From Delphinapterus leucas (Eukaryota; Chordata; Mammalia; Artiodactyla; Monodontidae), in assembly GCF_002288925.2 (NCBI RefSeq), contig NW_022098045.1, forward strand, positions 654,184 through 718,183: a stretch of DNA of 64,000 nucleotides, read 5' to 3'. Positions 11,900 through 22,499 of this stretch are shown here, one piece after another. Numbering within the stretch: position 1 is the first letter of the stretch; every line of letters starts with the position of its first letter. The notes under the pieces are model-generated. The model ran no database searches and was not told the origin of the DNA. It worked only from the letters and a program-made list of their open reading frames with translations. The translations under genes and the position numbers were made by a program.

Positions 11900-12365
11900 G
11901 CAGTATAAGCTGTGATTTAAGTTCATTCATTCATATAGTCGTTAAGCACATATTTACTTAGAACCTACTATGTGACAGATCTAGGTACCTCTTAAGTTTT
12001 TAGTTTTAAGCAGACAAGGGGAAATTCTCATTTGAACTTAATTCTGCATATCACAGTGCAGTTACGGTCTGTGTGAAAGGTTAAGTTCTAAAGTTAGGCA
12101 ATAAGGAAAAAATTAGATAGTTAAGATTATTCTTTAAAAAATCACTTAATTCATCCATAGACGTAACATTTTTCAAGGGATACAACATAGCCATTTCCCC
12201 CTCTGACTTTGGAGCAAATCAGTGTTTTGACAAGTAATTGAAAGTTAGCTTGTGTATGGGGTTCATGTTTGAAAACTACATATAGGGTCTTTACACTTAG
12301 AGATGCACTTAGTACCAAACATGTATGTACCCTCACTGTACCCCTTCCTCAAATGGTTGATTGAT
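11900..12365. other. Unassigned sequence
   Basis: Possibly an old MIR/L2 scrap at ~11920-11990 ('acctactatgtgacag'); otherwise nothing seen. Confidence 0.45.
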
Positions 12366-12369
12366 CAAT

Positions 12370-12940
12370 CCATTCATTCATCAACATTTGATGAGTACTT
12401 ACTATGTGTAGCGCCTATGCTTGACCCTGGAGGTAGAAAGGCTCTAGAAAGATGATACTTGCTCTCAAAGACCTCATGCGGTGGTGGGGACAACTGCCAT
12501 GATGTGTCCAAGGACAGTCGCTTGAGGTTAAATAAATGATAGTGCAGTGTTGTACCTGCTGCGTGAGAAGCAGACACGTTCAAGGAGCCAATGGAGAACA
12601 GAGGAAGGAGCATGGCTCTTCTTGGGGAAGGGTGTGTTTGAGAGTGTAGAGAGCATTCTAGAGAGTTGGATCTTGAAGAATGGGTTAACTAGGATGACAT
12701 GGTATTTAGAGGAAACAGCATGTACACGAAGGTATGGTAGCCTGTTCAGGGAATGGAATGGCGTGGAGAGTGGCCAGAGCTACGTGTGGAAGGGCTCATG
12801 ATAAGCCTTAAATTCCATGTTGAGCAGTTTGGACTTCATCTTCAATGTAATGAATGATCTTTAAAAGAAGAATGATACCAGATTTGTTCTGTAGATGGAT
12901 GGATAAGTGGGGAGTGAGTTCAGAGCCAGGAAGATCAGTT
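12370..12940 (+). repeat. Old interspersed repeat, family not assigned
   Basis: Has the common mammalian wording 'atgagtacttactatgtg', 'aggtagaaaggctctag', 'gttgagcagtttggacttca', 'gaatgataccagatttg'. The same phrases recur at ~30100-31200, ~53440-53760 and ~55400-55650, so these are related ancient repeats. Confidence 0.5.
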
Positions 12941-12994
12941 AGAAGCCATTGGTGGGCGGGCAGGTAGCATTCCAGCCCCGATACACTCACTTCT

Positions 12995-13925
12995 AAGCCT
13001 GGACATGTTGGCGCATGCGTTGCAGGATGGGTTTCCAGCTATAGATGTCCTTTCCCCCACTTTTACCCTGTGGGCCTCCCCTTCTTTCCTTTGCTCTGCC
13101 TTCTTTACTTGGCTGCTGGTTCCGTCTGGCTCTTGGCTGGAGGGCTGGCCGCAGGGAGGATTTGGGGGACAGGATGGATGTGCCCACTGCTTCCCTCCTG
13201 GCTCTCCCGTGGAGTAGCCCCAGCCTTCCAGTTCTCGCCTGAACTCTCTCTTAGGACCTTTCTGTTTTCATACCTGGGCCCTTGAAGAAGGGCAGTTGAA
13301 AGTTAAGAGTTGAGAAGGGAGCCTCCTTTTCCTGTTCCTAACAGTCAAAACTCTGAGAAAACTTTCGATGGGCAAAGTGCTGAATTTTTGATGTAGGAAG
13401 TCTGGTCAGAAGCAGAAGCATATGGATCGGAAGCAAGTGGATCAGCCCATTAAAAAAAATTAAAGGGTGTAAGGGTAAGTCAGGCGGATGTCCCAGGGGG
13501 TCAGGCAAGCCGTTCCCTTTTCAGCACTTAATACCCTCTCTACAATTTCTCCCTTCATCTGTCACCTCCCCTGAGCCTCCAGGCCCTTCCTCTCCCTTCA
13601 TGCTGTCTCCATCCTGCTACTAGTTCTTTCCCTGTCCTTTATCGCTGAGCCTGCTCCAGCCTTTCAGAGCTCAGTCAGCAGTCTGAGGACAGTGCAGGAG
13701 ACCTTGCCCCAACATGCAGAAGATGGGAGAGAGGAGTTTGATCCTTGGCCTTGAGGGGCAGTTTATTGCTGGTCTCCCCAGTTGACACTCCCGTGCATTT
13801 GCTTATGGGGACAGAACTAGGCCTTTGGGGTTGTAGGAGTGTTAATAACTCTACTATACTCTCTGGACCCATGGGACCTTAGATTTCGATTCAACTAAAA
13901 TTAATTGAATATATTTACTCTGGGA
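12995..13925. other. Unassigned, pyrimidine-rich
   Basis: Several short frames are open here but none has splice or conservation support that I can see. Confidence 0.55.
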
Positions 13926-13929
13926 ACTT

Positions 13930-14060
13930 ACTTACTTAATACCCTAAATCACTTATGAAGTGTTTTAGGGTCATTTTAAAGTACACTGAAGTGAGAGGTT
14001 AACTAACTTTCCCAAGGTTACACAGTTACTAAAGGGCACATCTGGGATTTGCACTCACTT
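13930..14060 (-). repeat. MIR fragment
   Basis: Antisense MIR blocks: 'ggttaactaactttcccaag', 'ttacacagttactaaag', 'tctgggatttgc'. Confidence 0.6.
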
Positions 14061-14164
14061 TTACCTGATTCTGCATATGTGTAGATGGACCAGCTTCTGT
14101 AACTGGCCATCATATTAAATAAAGTTTCCAGGGGAAATTTTAAAAAGCAGATTTGAAATGACCT

Positions 14165-14900
14165 TTTCTAAATTGAAATTTTTATTGAAATAATTGTAGA
14201 TTCACATGTATATTTGAGAAATAATACAGAGAGATCACTTGTATACTGCCAGTATTCCCCACCATTAACATTTTGCAAAACTTTAGTACAGTATCACGAC
14301 CAGGATTTTGGCCCTGATATGATTCACTGATCACTTATGATCCACTTATTCAGATTTCCTCAGTTTTATTTGTAGTCATTTCTTTGTATGGGTGTATGTG
14401 TGTGTTTTCAGTTCTGTACAATTTTATCACCTATGTAGATTCGTGTATTTATCACCACAGGTAAGATACTGAACAGGACCAACTCAGCAAGGACCTTTCA
14501 TGTTGCCCTTTTATAACTGTGAGCACCACCCGCTGCCATCTCTATACTCTGGTCACCACTAACCTGTCCTTCGCATCTAAAATTTTGTCATTTCAAAAAT
14601 GTTGTATAAATGGAACCATACAGTATGTAACCTTTTGGGATTGGCCTTTTTCATAGCCTAATCTCTTGGAGATTCATTCAATTTACTTTTTTTTCACCAA
14701 TAGTTTGTTTCTTTTTATTGCTAAGCAGTATTCCATGGTATGGATATACCAGTTGGTTTAACCATTCACCTGTTGAAAGACATCTGGGCTAATTACTAGT
14801 TTTTGGCTATTACAAATAAAGCTGCTCTGAACATTCATGTACAGGTTTCTGTGTGAACATAAGTTTTCACTTCTTTAGGATAAATGCCCAAGAGTGCAAG
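14165..14900 (-). mobile_element. Old L1 (L1ME-like) 3' region
   Basis: Antisense old-L1 wording: 'ccagtattccccaccatta', 'aacattttgcaaaac', 'ggaaccatacagtatgtaa', 'gctaagcagtattccatgg', 'attacaaataaagctgctc'. Confidence 0.7.
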
Positions 14901-14904
14901 TGAA

Positions 14905-17900
14905 CTTTTAATGCAGTTCATAAATCCAGAATTATGTTTGGCGTGATCCTGCTCTGGATTCCATTTTCACCTTTTATCCAGTCTGATTTCGTGTGGGGCT
15001 GTCACCCCTTTCTCCCTGACCTCGGGCCTGTGTACATTTCCAGACTGCTGAGGGCACTCCTGAACTCTGTGGAGGGGATTTGCTTTGCTTTGCTGCCGCC
15101 TGATCGCTGGGACTCGCCTCTGCCATTAGTCACGCTTGTCAGGTTTGCCACGTTGATGTTTCTTTCTCCCAGCACCTACGTCCAGAGCTCCAGGAGTCTC
15201 TACAGTTAAGCCCACACCCGCGTCCTTCTCCCTTCCTCCCTGCGGGAGTGGAAGGCCCTCTCAGCACCTGACGAGGTGAAGTTAGGAAGGAAACAGTTGC
15301 AGCTTTTCCTCCGCCCCTGCTGTCCACTTCCCTGTAGTGAACACGTGTTGCCGAGAGATGGCAGTGCTCTTTGCAGCCACTGGGATTGCTCTCCCCGGTC
15401 GCCTGTGCTTTGGAGAACCGATGTTGTTCTTTATATGTACGTTGAAAATGTGGACAGCAGATTTTCCAAAACAACAAAGGCACCAGTAAAACACTGTGTG
15501 GTTTACAAACTTTGAAAGAAAACATCACGTTGGCAAATAATGGGTGATGAAAACGGTTCCCCACTTCTTAGAGATGAGTTGAATAGGAAATAGAATTCGG
15601 GGATGTGTGTGTGAGGGTATAATTTTAGATGTCAGTACTGGTGGTTGCATTCTGTGTGGCTCCTGAAAAAGACCTGTGAAAATACGGATTTTTTTGCCTC
15701 CCATCTGATCTAAGACCAGCCAAGGAGCAAGGAGAGCCTGCATTTGAGCTCTGAGACTTGAGATGAACCCCTTTTAGTCCTCAAGGAAAGGCCCTTATGC
15801 ACAGTGTAAATATAATTTTCACGACAGCAACAGCTAATACTAATAATACAACTCTTCACTTCCTGGTATTTGTCCACTCCCCTGCGTGCGTCACTTCGGT
15901 GTGTGCGGGCATGTGTGTAAACATTTGCTGTGCACAGGAAAGCTGTTGTAAAGTGAGAGATTATGGGGTTCCCTTGCTGTTGTAAACAGCTAGTGAGGAT
16001 AAAGTGAGATGAGCTTTAATGTGAGGTTAACTGATTAAGTTGTACGCATGGAAAGAACTGGTGGTGTCCAAGTCGGGTATGGACTTGTGAACAACTGGAG
16101 CCGTTCTGCTCCCTAGGGTGCCATGGTCTGGTGCCTTTTTGGAAGCAGTCAGAAAGCCCCACTGTTCATTCGATCCACGTGCGGCTTGGTTAAGTGGAGA
16201 ACAGGGTGTGGAGGAGAGGGGGTTGGCTCTGGGAGTGGGGCTACAGCCCCAGAATGATTCCTCTGTGTACACACCAGTGTGCCAAGGTCAGAGGGCTGTT
16301 TTCCGCTTTCCTGGGTCTGGGTGCTGCTGCGGCTGTGACCCTGCAGCTCAGAACATAGCCGCGGTCCTGGGGTGGCAAGGGAACACGTGGCTCCACCTTA
16401 AGCAGCAGCCTTTTTGCTGCTAGCGCATCCTTTGGCAAAAGCCTTCAGTTAGGAGGAGAATTGCTCTGCATAAAGTTATAACCCTGAAACCAGATGCTGT
16501 TACTATAGAGACGAGTGAAATGCTGGCGTGGGAGACAGAACAGGGGAGGGATGGGAGAAGGGAGGTGGGAGGGCAAGTGAGGCTAATCTAAAGGCTAGCA
16601 CACCAAAGACCTTCAACCTTTAGCAGCACTGTGACAGGGCATGCTCGCATTCTGAAACTTGTGTGCTGGCGGCCTGCCACTTGCTGACGGGCTGCGTGGC
16701 AGCTGCTTGCTGTGTGGACTAGCTGGTGAGCACGTTGGCAGTTGGCGAGGGCTCTAGGGGTGGGAACTCAGAGGAGTGGAATGTAGATGGGTGCTCATGG
16801 CCCAATGGCTGACAGTTTTGCACACATGTTTCTCGTGCCGGGCTTAAGTCACCCTTACAAGCCTGTTCGGCGATTAGGACCGGCTGCTGAGAGCCGGTCC
16901 ATTTCGCAGCAGATTTGACATGTGTTACAGTTAAATCACTTTTGTGTCCCAGAATAATGGAGGATGAGAGAAGCCCCACGTTGTGTGGACTTCTGGGGAA
17001 GGGGTCGAACTTCTACTGTCAGAGGCCCTGTTGAAGGAAGGCAGTATCGGCCCCGTGTGGATTTTATACTGACTGGTATGACCCTTATCCCCGTGATGAT
17101 GGTGAGAAGCTTGCAAATCTGTTCTGAACTTTGCCTCACGCTGGCGATGCGAGCAACCTAGGGAGCTGTTTAGAAGCATGCTCCTTCCCTTCTTTGTTTT
17201 CAGCAAGTGCAGTTCGTGTGAAAGGAACATTTCAGAATGGATTTGGGGGCCTGATTAGGGACCAGATGAGTTCATTTCTTCTTACTGGTAGAGGGGAAAC
17301 CTGGTTGGGTCAGACCGTCATTTTGAAAGATATCTCTGTCTTACTAATAATAGCAAGCAACTGAGAAGATTTGGTGGGGAGGGCGAACACAAACCCAAAT
17401 AATTGACGCTTGTGGTGTAAAGATGGAAGAAAGCTGTAAAATCCCTGTACTTGGTGCAAAAGCCCAGATGTGCCAGGCTGCACTTGGTCTTGACCGGGAG
17501 AGGGCTGCTTTGGGCATGCAGGTTTTATATTTTCAGTTTGCATTTTCTTTTTCACTTCCTACAGGGAGGAGGAGGCTGCTTACAGATTCTCTGCGTTGTC
17601 CATCAGAAAGAACTAGGTTTCTAATTACTTGCTATGTATAGTCTTGGAGGGAATGTGAAATATGTATCAAAGAGCCAAAGAATGCCCCAACCATTATTCT
17701 CTCTCTAACTCAGACAGAGCCTGGGGACAGTGCTTCAGTTAGGCTGGATGGTTTTCTCCACCCAGGAAGAGGGCTCTGGGCATTCACGTTTGTACGGTCT
17801 CCTTCAATTGTTACTGCTTTCTTCCTTTAATTCTGCTTTGATTGTTTGTTGTATGCGATTTTGGGAAGGGCTTAGGTGCAAAGGTTGGTAAACATTTTAT

Positions 17901-18250
17901 TTAGGAAATGTGTGAAAAGTCAGTAAATGACTTTGGGACCAGCGTGATTAATGGTGGGGTGCAGAAATGATATTCTGCGGGAAATTGTGTTGGATTCTGT
18001 AGGTTGATAGGAATGGAAAGCGTTTGTTCTGAGAAGAAATGTGGGCCACACTACTCTTTGTTTCCTGAAGGGGAGACAGTACTATGAATGTAGATGCAGT
18101 AGTACAGGACTCCAGGATTTTTTTGTGTTTCCAAGGCCTTTTAAGGAAATTTCTCCATTAAGCTGTCATCCTTACCTAGGTCTACGAGTGCTGTATTACT
18201 GATGGGGTCTTGTTCTTTGGACCAGCCCTCAGATTGCTAGGGGAAGTCTT
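14905..18250. other. Unassigned moderately GC-rich sequence
   Basis: A 3.3-kb stretch without young repeats. It includes the small hairpin at 16877-16900. Short open frames occur (for example at 14934-15209 and 16118-16423) but without splice or homology support. Lack of young repeats could mean unique, possibly constrained sequence. Confidence 0.5.
16877..16900. repeat. Perfect 9-bp hairpin, CG-rich
   Basis: Arms GGACCGGCT (16877-16885) and AGCCGGTCC (16892-16900) are exact reverse complements around a 6-base loop. Confidence 0.9.
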
Positions 18251-18254
18251 CGAG

Positions 18255-18375
18255 AAGGCAGATATGATTACACTAGAGCCTCTGTCTGTCTTGCTTATCA
18301 CTGTATCTCCAGTGCCCAGAAGGGTGCCTGGCACCTAGTAGGTACTCAGCAAATATTTACTGAATGAATGAATGG
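18255..18375 (+). mobile_element. L2 LINE 3' end
   Basis: L2 tail 'cactgtatctccagtgccc', 'gtgcctggcacctagtagg', 'tactgaatgaatgaatgg'. Confidence 0.8.
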
Positions 18376-18399
18376 AGGAGGGCAGGAAAGAGAAGAGGG

Positions 18400-18980
18400 A
18401 ATGACTGAATGCTGCTTGTGTGTCTAGCACTGTGCATGGTATGTTTGAAGTACTTTGGTCATCGTTACCAATGACCTCCATATTGCCAAACCCAAGTTTT
18501 TCTTCTCTGTCTCGGTCTTTCTCAGCCTCTCGATAACGGCCCTCTCCTCTTTCCTCAACTTCCTTGACATCACTCTGTCCTGGTTTTCCTCTTACCTCAT
18601 TGACTGCTTTTGTTCCTCTGCTCTGCTTGTAAATGTTGGCATGCCCGGCATGCCTGGCACAGGATCTTAGGTCAACTCCTCTATTTCTGTATTTTATTCC
18701 TGAATTTCATCTAGTAATAGCTTCAGATACTAGCTTTATTCATTGATTCCCCAATTTTTATCTCCAACCTTAGGCTTCTGAGCTCTAGCCTTAGACCTCC
18801 ATCTAGTTGTGTGCCTGACAGTTCTTTTTTAATATATAATAAGCATCTCAACCATAAAGTGGCCAGAAAAGAACCCTTGGTTCCTCCCCTGAAACCTGTT
18901 TCTCCCATAGTCTTCCCTGGGCTCCTGAGATAGTTTGTTAGTTTCTTTTGTCTCCTGACTATGCACTTTTCACATAGCAG
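18400..18980. other. Unassigned, possibly more L2
   Basis: Wording such as 'cttgacatcactctgtcct' and 'agtttgttagtttcttttg' is compatible with degraded L2 in the + orientation leading to the copy at 19300. Not firmly assigned. Confidence 0.4.
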
Positions 18981-18996
18981 CCGGAGTGATCCTTTA

Positions 18997-19226
18997 TTAT
19001 TATCATTATTTTATTTTTATTTTTTTTCCCTTTGCAGTACGCAGGCCTCTTACTGCTGTGGCCTCTCCCGTTGCGGAGCACAGGCTCCGACGCGCAGGCT
19101 CAGCGGCCATGGCTCACAGGCCCAGCCGCTCCGCGGCATGTGGGATCCTCCCAGACCGGGGCACGAACCCATGTCCCCTGCATCGGCAGGTGGACTCTCA
19201 ACCACTGCGCCACCAGGGAAGCCCCA
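18997..19226 (-). mobile_element. CHR-type SINE
   Basis: Minus-strand copy with an impure T-rich tail at the left and GGGGCTTCCCTGGTGGCG head at the right. Target-site duplication GAGTGATCCTTT at 18984-18995 and 19227-19238. Confidence 0.95.
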
Positions 19227-19299
19227 GAGTGATCCTTTAAAAGGCAAAACAGCTCAAGTCACTTTCCATCTTGAAACTCTTCAGAGGCTGCTGTAACAC

Positions 19300-19755
19300 C
19301 TAAAATTCTAACTTCTTACCATGAGCTGCATGGCCCTGATTCCCTCCTGCATTGTCACCTCCGGTTGATCTCCTGTCTATCTGTGCAGGCTCACTGACCT
19401 TGCTCTGTTCCTATAACATGCTAAACTTCTTCCCACCTTAAGGCCTTTGCCCTTGCTATTCCCTTTGCTTGGAATGTTCTGCCCTCAGATTGTCAAATGC
19501 CTGGTTCCTTCCTGTCATTTTCATGTCTGCTCAAATGTCACCTCCTCAGAATCCACATCTGAACCACCTTATGCTAAGTAGCCCCCTGCCTTATTATTAT
19601 TTTTTTCTGCAAAGCAATTAATGCTAAGATTACCTTGTTCATCTATTTATTATTAGTTTTTGAGACATTTTGTCTGCCTTATTCAAAAATGTATTCCCCT
19701 CCCTCTCAAGAGTGCCAGGAACATAGCAGACACTAAATAAATATTTGCTGAATCA
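19300..19755 (+). mobile_element. L2 LINE 3' region
   Basis: L2 wording in order: 'atggccctgattccctcc', 'ttaaggcctttgcccttgc', 'cttggaatgttctgccc', 'tgctcaaatgtcacctcc', ending 'ataaatatttgctgaatc'. The CHR SINE at 18997 sits at its 5' side. Confidence 0.85.
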
Positions 19756-20054
19756 GTAAATATGTTGGATTATTTAATCTTCATGGGAACCAGAGGCTCA
19801 CAGAGGCTGGTAACTGACTTGACCTCTCAGATCTTCAAGGCATTTTCTTTTCTACTGTGATCCTGCTGGCTGATCCATGTCCTGTTTTTATTTAGTTTTA
19901 TATTTTTAGTTTGAGTAGAGAAAAGGAAAAAAGATGAACTTTTACGTATAAGACCCATATCCCTGAAAAAGGATATTCTGCAAGTTTCCAAAAGTAATGA
20001 GTTTCTTAATGGCATTGTCCACCAATAAAGGTCAGGTGAAGAAGAAAGGAAGGA

Positions 20055-20285
20055 AACAAACCTTTATTAAACATGTAACAGGTGCTAGGCACAAAACTGA
20101 GTGCTTTCATGTGTGTTACCTGATTTGAATTTCCTACAAGGTTGATATTATTTCCCCCTATTTTGGAGATGGTAAAACCAAGGCTCAAAAAAGTTGGATA
20201 CTTTGCTCTAGGTGATAGAAATACTAAGAGGTAGAACTAGGTTTTTTGAATCCGGGTCTACCTGACACCATATTTCTGACTTTTT
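20055..20285 (-). repeat. MIR SINE
   Basis: Antisense MIR: 'acaggtgctaggcacaaaac', 'tatttccccctattttggag', 'aaccaaggctcaaaaaag', ending near 'ccgggtctacctgac'. Confidence 0.7.
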
Positions 20286-20299
20286 AAGCTCAGATGGTT

Positions 20300-21590
20300 G
20301 CTTTGTGAGATGCTCCTAAAATAGAAAGGAAGAAAAAGATTCAGTGCATATCACATAGATGATAACAAATATGGGAAGCACAAGAATAAGTTATACAGAC
20401 AGTATGGAAAACAGACCTACAGTACAGTATTCAATACCCGAGCATATAATTGGATGAATGGAATACAGAGTGAACATTTCACTCTCTGGTAGAGCTCATG
20501 TACGGTATGACATAGGACAGCTGTCCTCAGAGAACGTTCTTTGTTTCTAGACCGGTACGACACAAGCAGCATTTGAGCAATTCGGGATTTCTTTCTGCTT
20601 TCACTATAAATAGAGTTCATGGAATTCTGTATGTCAAAGTTAACGCAATGAAAAGAAGTCACAGAATATGGAAATAAACCTTAACTTATTCTATAAACCA
20701 GAGACATGTTTGGCATCTGGAGGCCGTACAAACGCTGTCCTTACTTGGTTGGATCCTGAGGTCTTATTTAGCATAGGAAATTGCAGACATCCTATTATGT
20801 AAGGAGACAGGAGGACAGCATAATGTGGCTACAAAATGAAGAACTTTATGCCCTTCAGGGAAGAGTTAACGGGACAGATATACATAGAGAGAGACGTGTG
20901 ATTAAGAATGTGGAAAATGAATGAATGGGTGGCATATATATGTGACTGTTGCCGAAGCCGGGTTGCTGGATAATCCTCAGATGTCAGATTTCCGTAAGGC
21001 CAACATGTGACTCAAAGCTTGCCACTCAACAGAGAACACTGGGCTGTGCTGGTATTAAGAGGCTGGCTGGAAGCTAGGCTTCCACTGTGCACTAGCCTAA
21101 CTCCCTGTCGCTTTCTGTGCGTGGGTGGGTGTGCATGTGTGCGTGTGTGTGTGAGGGTATACATTTTTATGCAGTGGGTGTTTAAAGAGCTAAGCACTGA
21201 AGCTGGATTTCCACAAACGATCATCACGAGCACTCCAGGCACACCAAACTTCCTCTCTTGGTATTTTTTTTTCCTTTCATCTTTTTTTGGGGGCGCATCC
21301 CGAAGGGGAGAACCCCCAGCATCCAGCCTAAAGGATCGAGATGATTTTCTCTTACCTGTCCCTGTGGGTGCCCTGTCAAGGTTAGAACTGAAGCTATGTG
21401 GGACCGGCATATTCTCAAGCACCAATGAGAGGAGCTGAAGGAGTGAAGCAGCAGCAGACACCAAAGGAAGAGGGACTCTGCCCTGTTAACATGAACAGCA
21501 GCTTGCAGGTTCACCTGCCCAGAAGCTGGGCTGTGTCCAGTGGCTCACTCCAGGAGAAGTCTGAGCATTCTTTTTTTCTTTTTTATTACT
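20300..21590. other. Unassigned sequence upstream of the start exon
   Basis: Includes a TG-rich tract at 21119-21154. The last bases form the acceptor of the start exon. No 5' UTR exon or promoter could be fixed here. Confidence 0.55.
21119..21154. repeat. Imperfect (TG)n tract
   Basis: TG/GTG-rich stretch seen directly, ~450 bases upstream of the start exon. Confidence 0.75.
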
Positions 21591-21594
21591 ATAG
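21571..21594 (+). promoter_or_regulatory. Splice acceptor of the SLC4A4 start exon
   Basis: Nearly pure T/C tract followed by ATTACTATAG; the exon then begins with a single G before the ATG. Confidence 0.85.
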
Positions 21595-21595
21595 G

Positions 21596-21668
21596 ATGGA
21601 GGATGAAGCTGTCCTGGACAGAGGGGCTTCCTTCCTTAAGCATGTGTGTGATGAAGAAGAAGTAGAAG
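21596..21668 (+). CDS. SLC4A4: SLC4A4 first coding exon: start of NBCe1-B (partial gene)
   Basis: This exon encodes the first 24 residues and one base of codon 25 of NBCe1-B, the plasma-membrane electrogenic Na+/HCO3- cotransporter of secretory epithelia and brain. The translation starts [10 protein letters not shown] and ends CDEEEVE plus a split glycine, which I recognise as the NBCe1-B/C amino terminus. A pyrimidine-rich tract ending in ATAG precedes it, so the spliced exon begins at 21595, one base before the ATG. The upstream 5' UTR must then lie on a separate exon that I cannot identify. The donor at 21669 (GTGAGC) is strong and the following intron is phase 1. The segment is acidic at its end (DEEEVE). 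Ser12, a position discussed as a regulatory phosphosite in this isoform, is present. No frameshift or stop is seen. The main uncertainty is whether a transcript could instead start within the upstream 100 bases. Confidence 0.96.
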
Positions 21669-21674
21669 GTGAGC

Positions 21675-22425
21675 TCGCTGGGTCTGGGGAAGTGTATATT
21701 CATATACATATGTCTTTGTAAATAATAGCACTCATGCATTTCATGTATCTTATAATTTTGAAGTTAAAAACCCAAGCCTATCTGTGGAGTTTCATTAATC
21801 TCCACATTTTGCTTCAACACAGTAATTCTAAGAACTTCCGTGGACCATCAGAATCTGAATCGGTGTTGTCCCGCATGGTTGACAACAACAACAAAAAGGT
21901 CTTACTTTGAAGCAGGTGCCTATGTTAGCTGTGCCTCTCTGTCAAAAATAAATATTTTGCCAGATAATATTAACTACCTTCCAATGACTAATTCAAGGAA
22001 GCTGCTAGATTTATATAAATGTATTTGGCAGTATCTTCTAATATTCTTTCTTATAGCCTGCAGGGTAGAAAAACAGATGTTGCAGAGAGAGAATGATACC
22101 ATTACTGCAGGAAACATGGGGCTAAGCTGAGGAGTTAAAGAGTGGTAATTATGGATGTGTCTCAGTTAAGAAAAGATGGACAAGCATTTTTTTTTTTTTT
22201 TTTTTTTACAGGGAAGCCACTTGGGGCTACTTTTCTTTGTGGGAAAGTTCTTAATTACAAATTCAGTTTATTTAATGAATGAATACATTTATCTATTCAC
22301 TGTATCTATACACTTTTGGACTGAGTTTGGGTAGTTTATTTTTTTACTATCCAAAAGTCTATTATAATATTCTATTATTATCTTTTCAGTATCTATATCT
22401 GTAGACCCTTTCTTGATGTTGTCGC
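21675..22425. other. Intronic sequence with a T21-ACAG motif
   Basis: Nothing recognised except a run of 21 T at 22187-22207 followed by ACAG. Confidence 0.6.
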
Positions 22426-22432
22426 TCTTACT

Positions 22433-22494
22433 CTTTTTTTTTTTTTAACATCTTTATTGGAGTATAATTGCTTTACAATGGTGTGTTAGTTTCT
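22433..22494 (-). mobile_element. Short L1 3' end
   Basis: T run followed by 'aacatctttattggagtat', 'gctttacaatggtgtgttag', the same L1 3' end as at 1824 and 35222, truncated after ~60 bases. Confidence 0.85.
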
Positions 22495-22499
22495 GAGAC

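Larger units (their letters stand above)
1..21594 (+). other. SLC4A4: Upstream flank or first intron of SLC4A4
   Basis: This stretch precedes the start-codon exon. Because that exon has a canonical acceptor one base before the ATG, at least the 3' part must be intron of the NBCe1-B transcript. I cannot place the noncoding first exon or decide where intron ends and promoter begins. A CpG-rich patch at ~540-712 is the only promoter-like composition noticed. The rest is repeats and sequence with no recognised function. Confidence 0.6.

Noticed and set aside
18635..18660. Paired GGCATGCC-like blocks resembling a p53 response element
   Set aside because: The two CATG cores are separated by five bases, so the ten-base half-sites would overlap, and each has a mismatch at its first position.
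21007..21464. Overlapping open frames immediately upstream of the start exon
   Set aside because: No splice or homology support; they end before or run across the acceptor, and the known protein begins at 21596.
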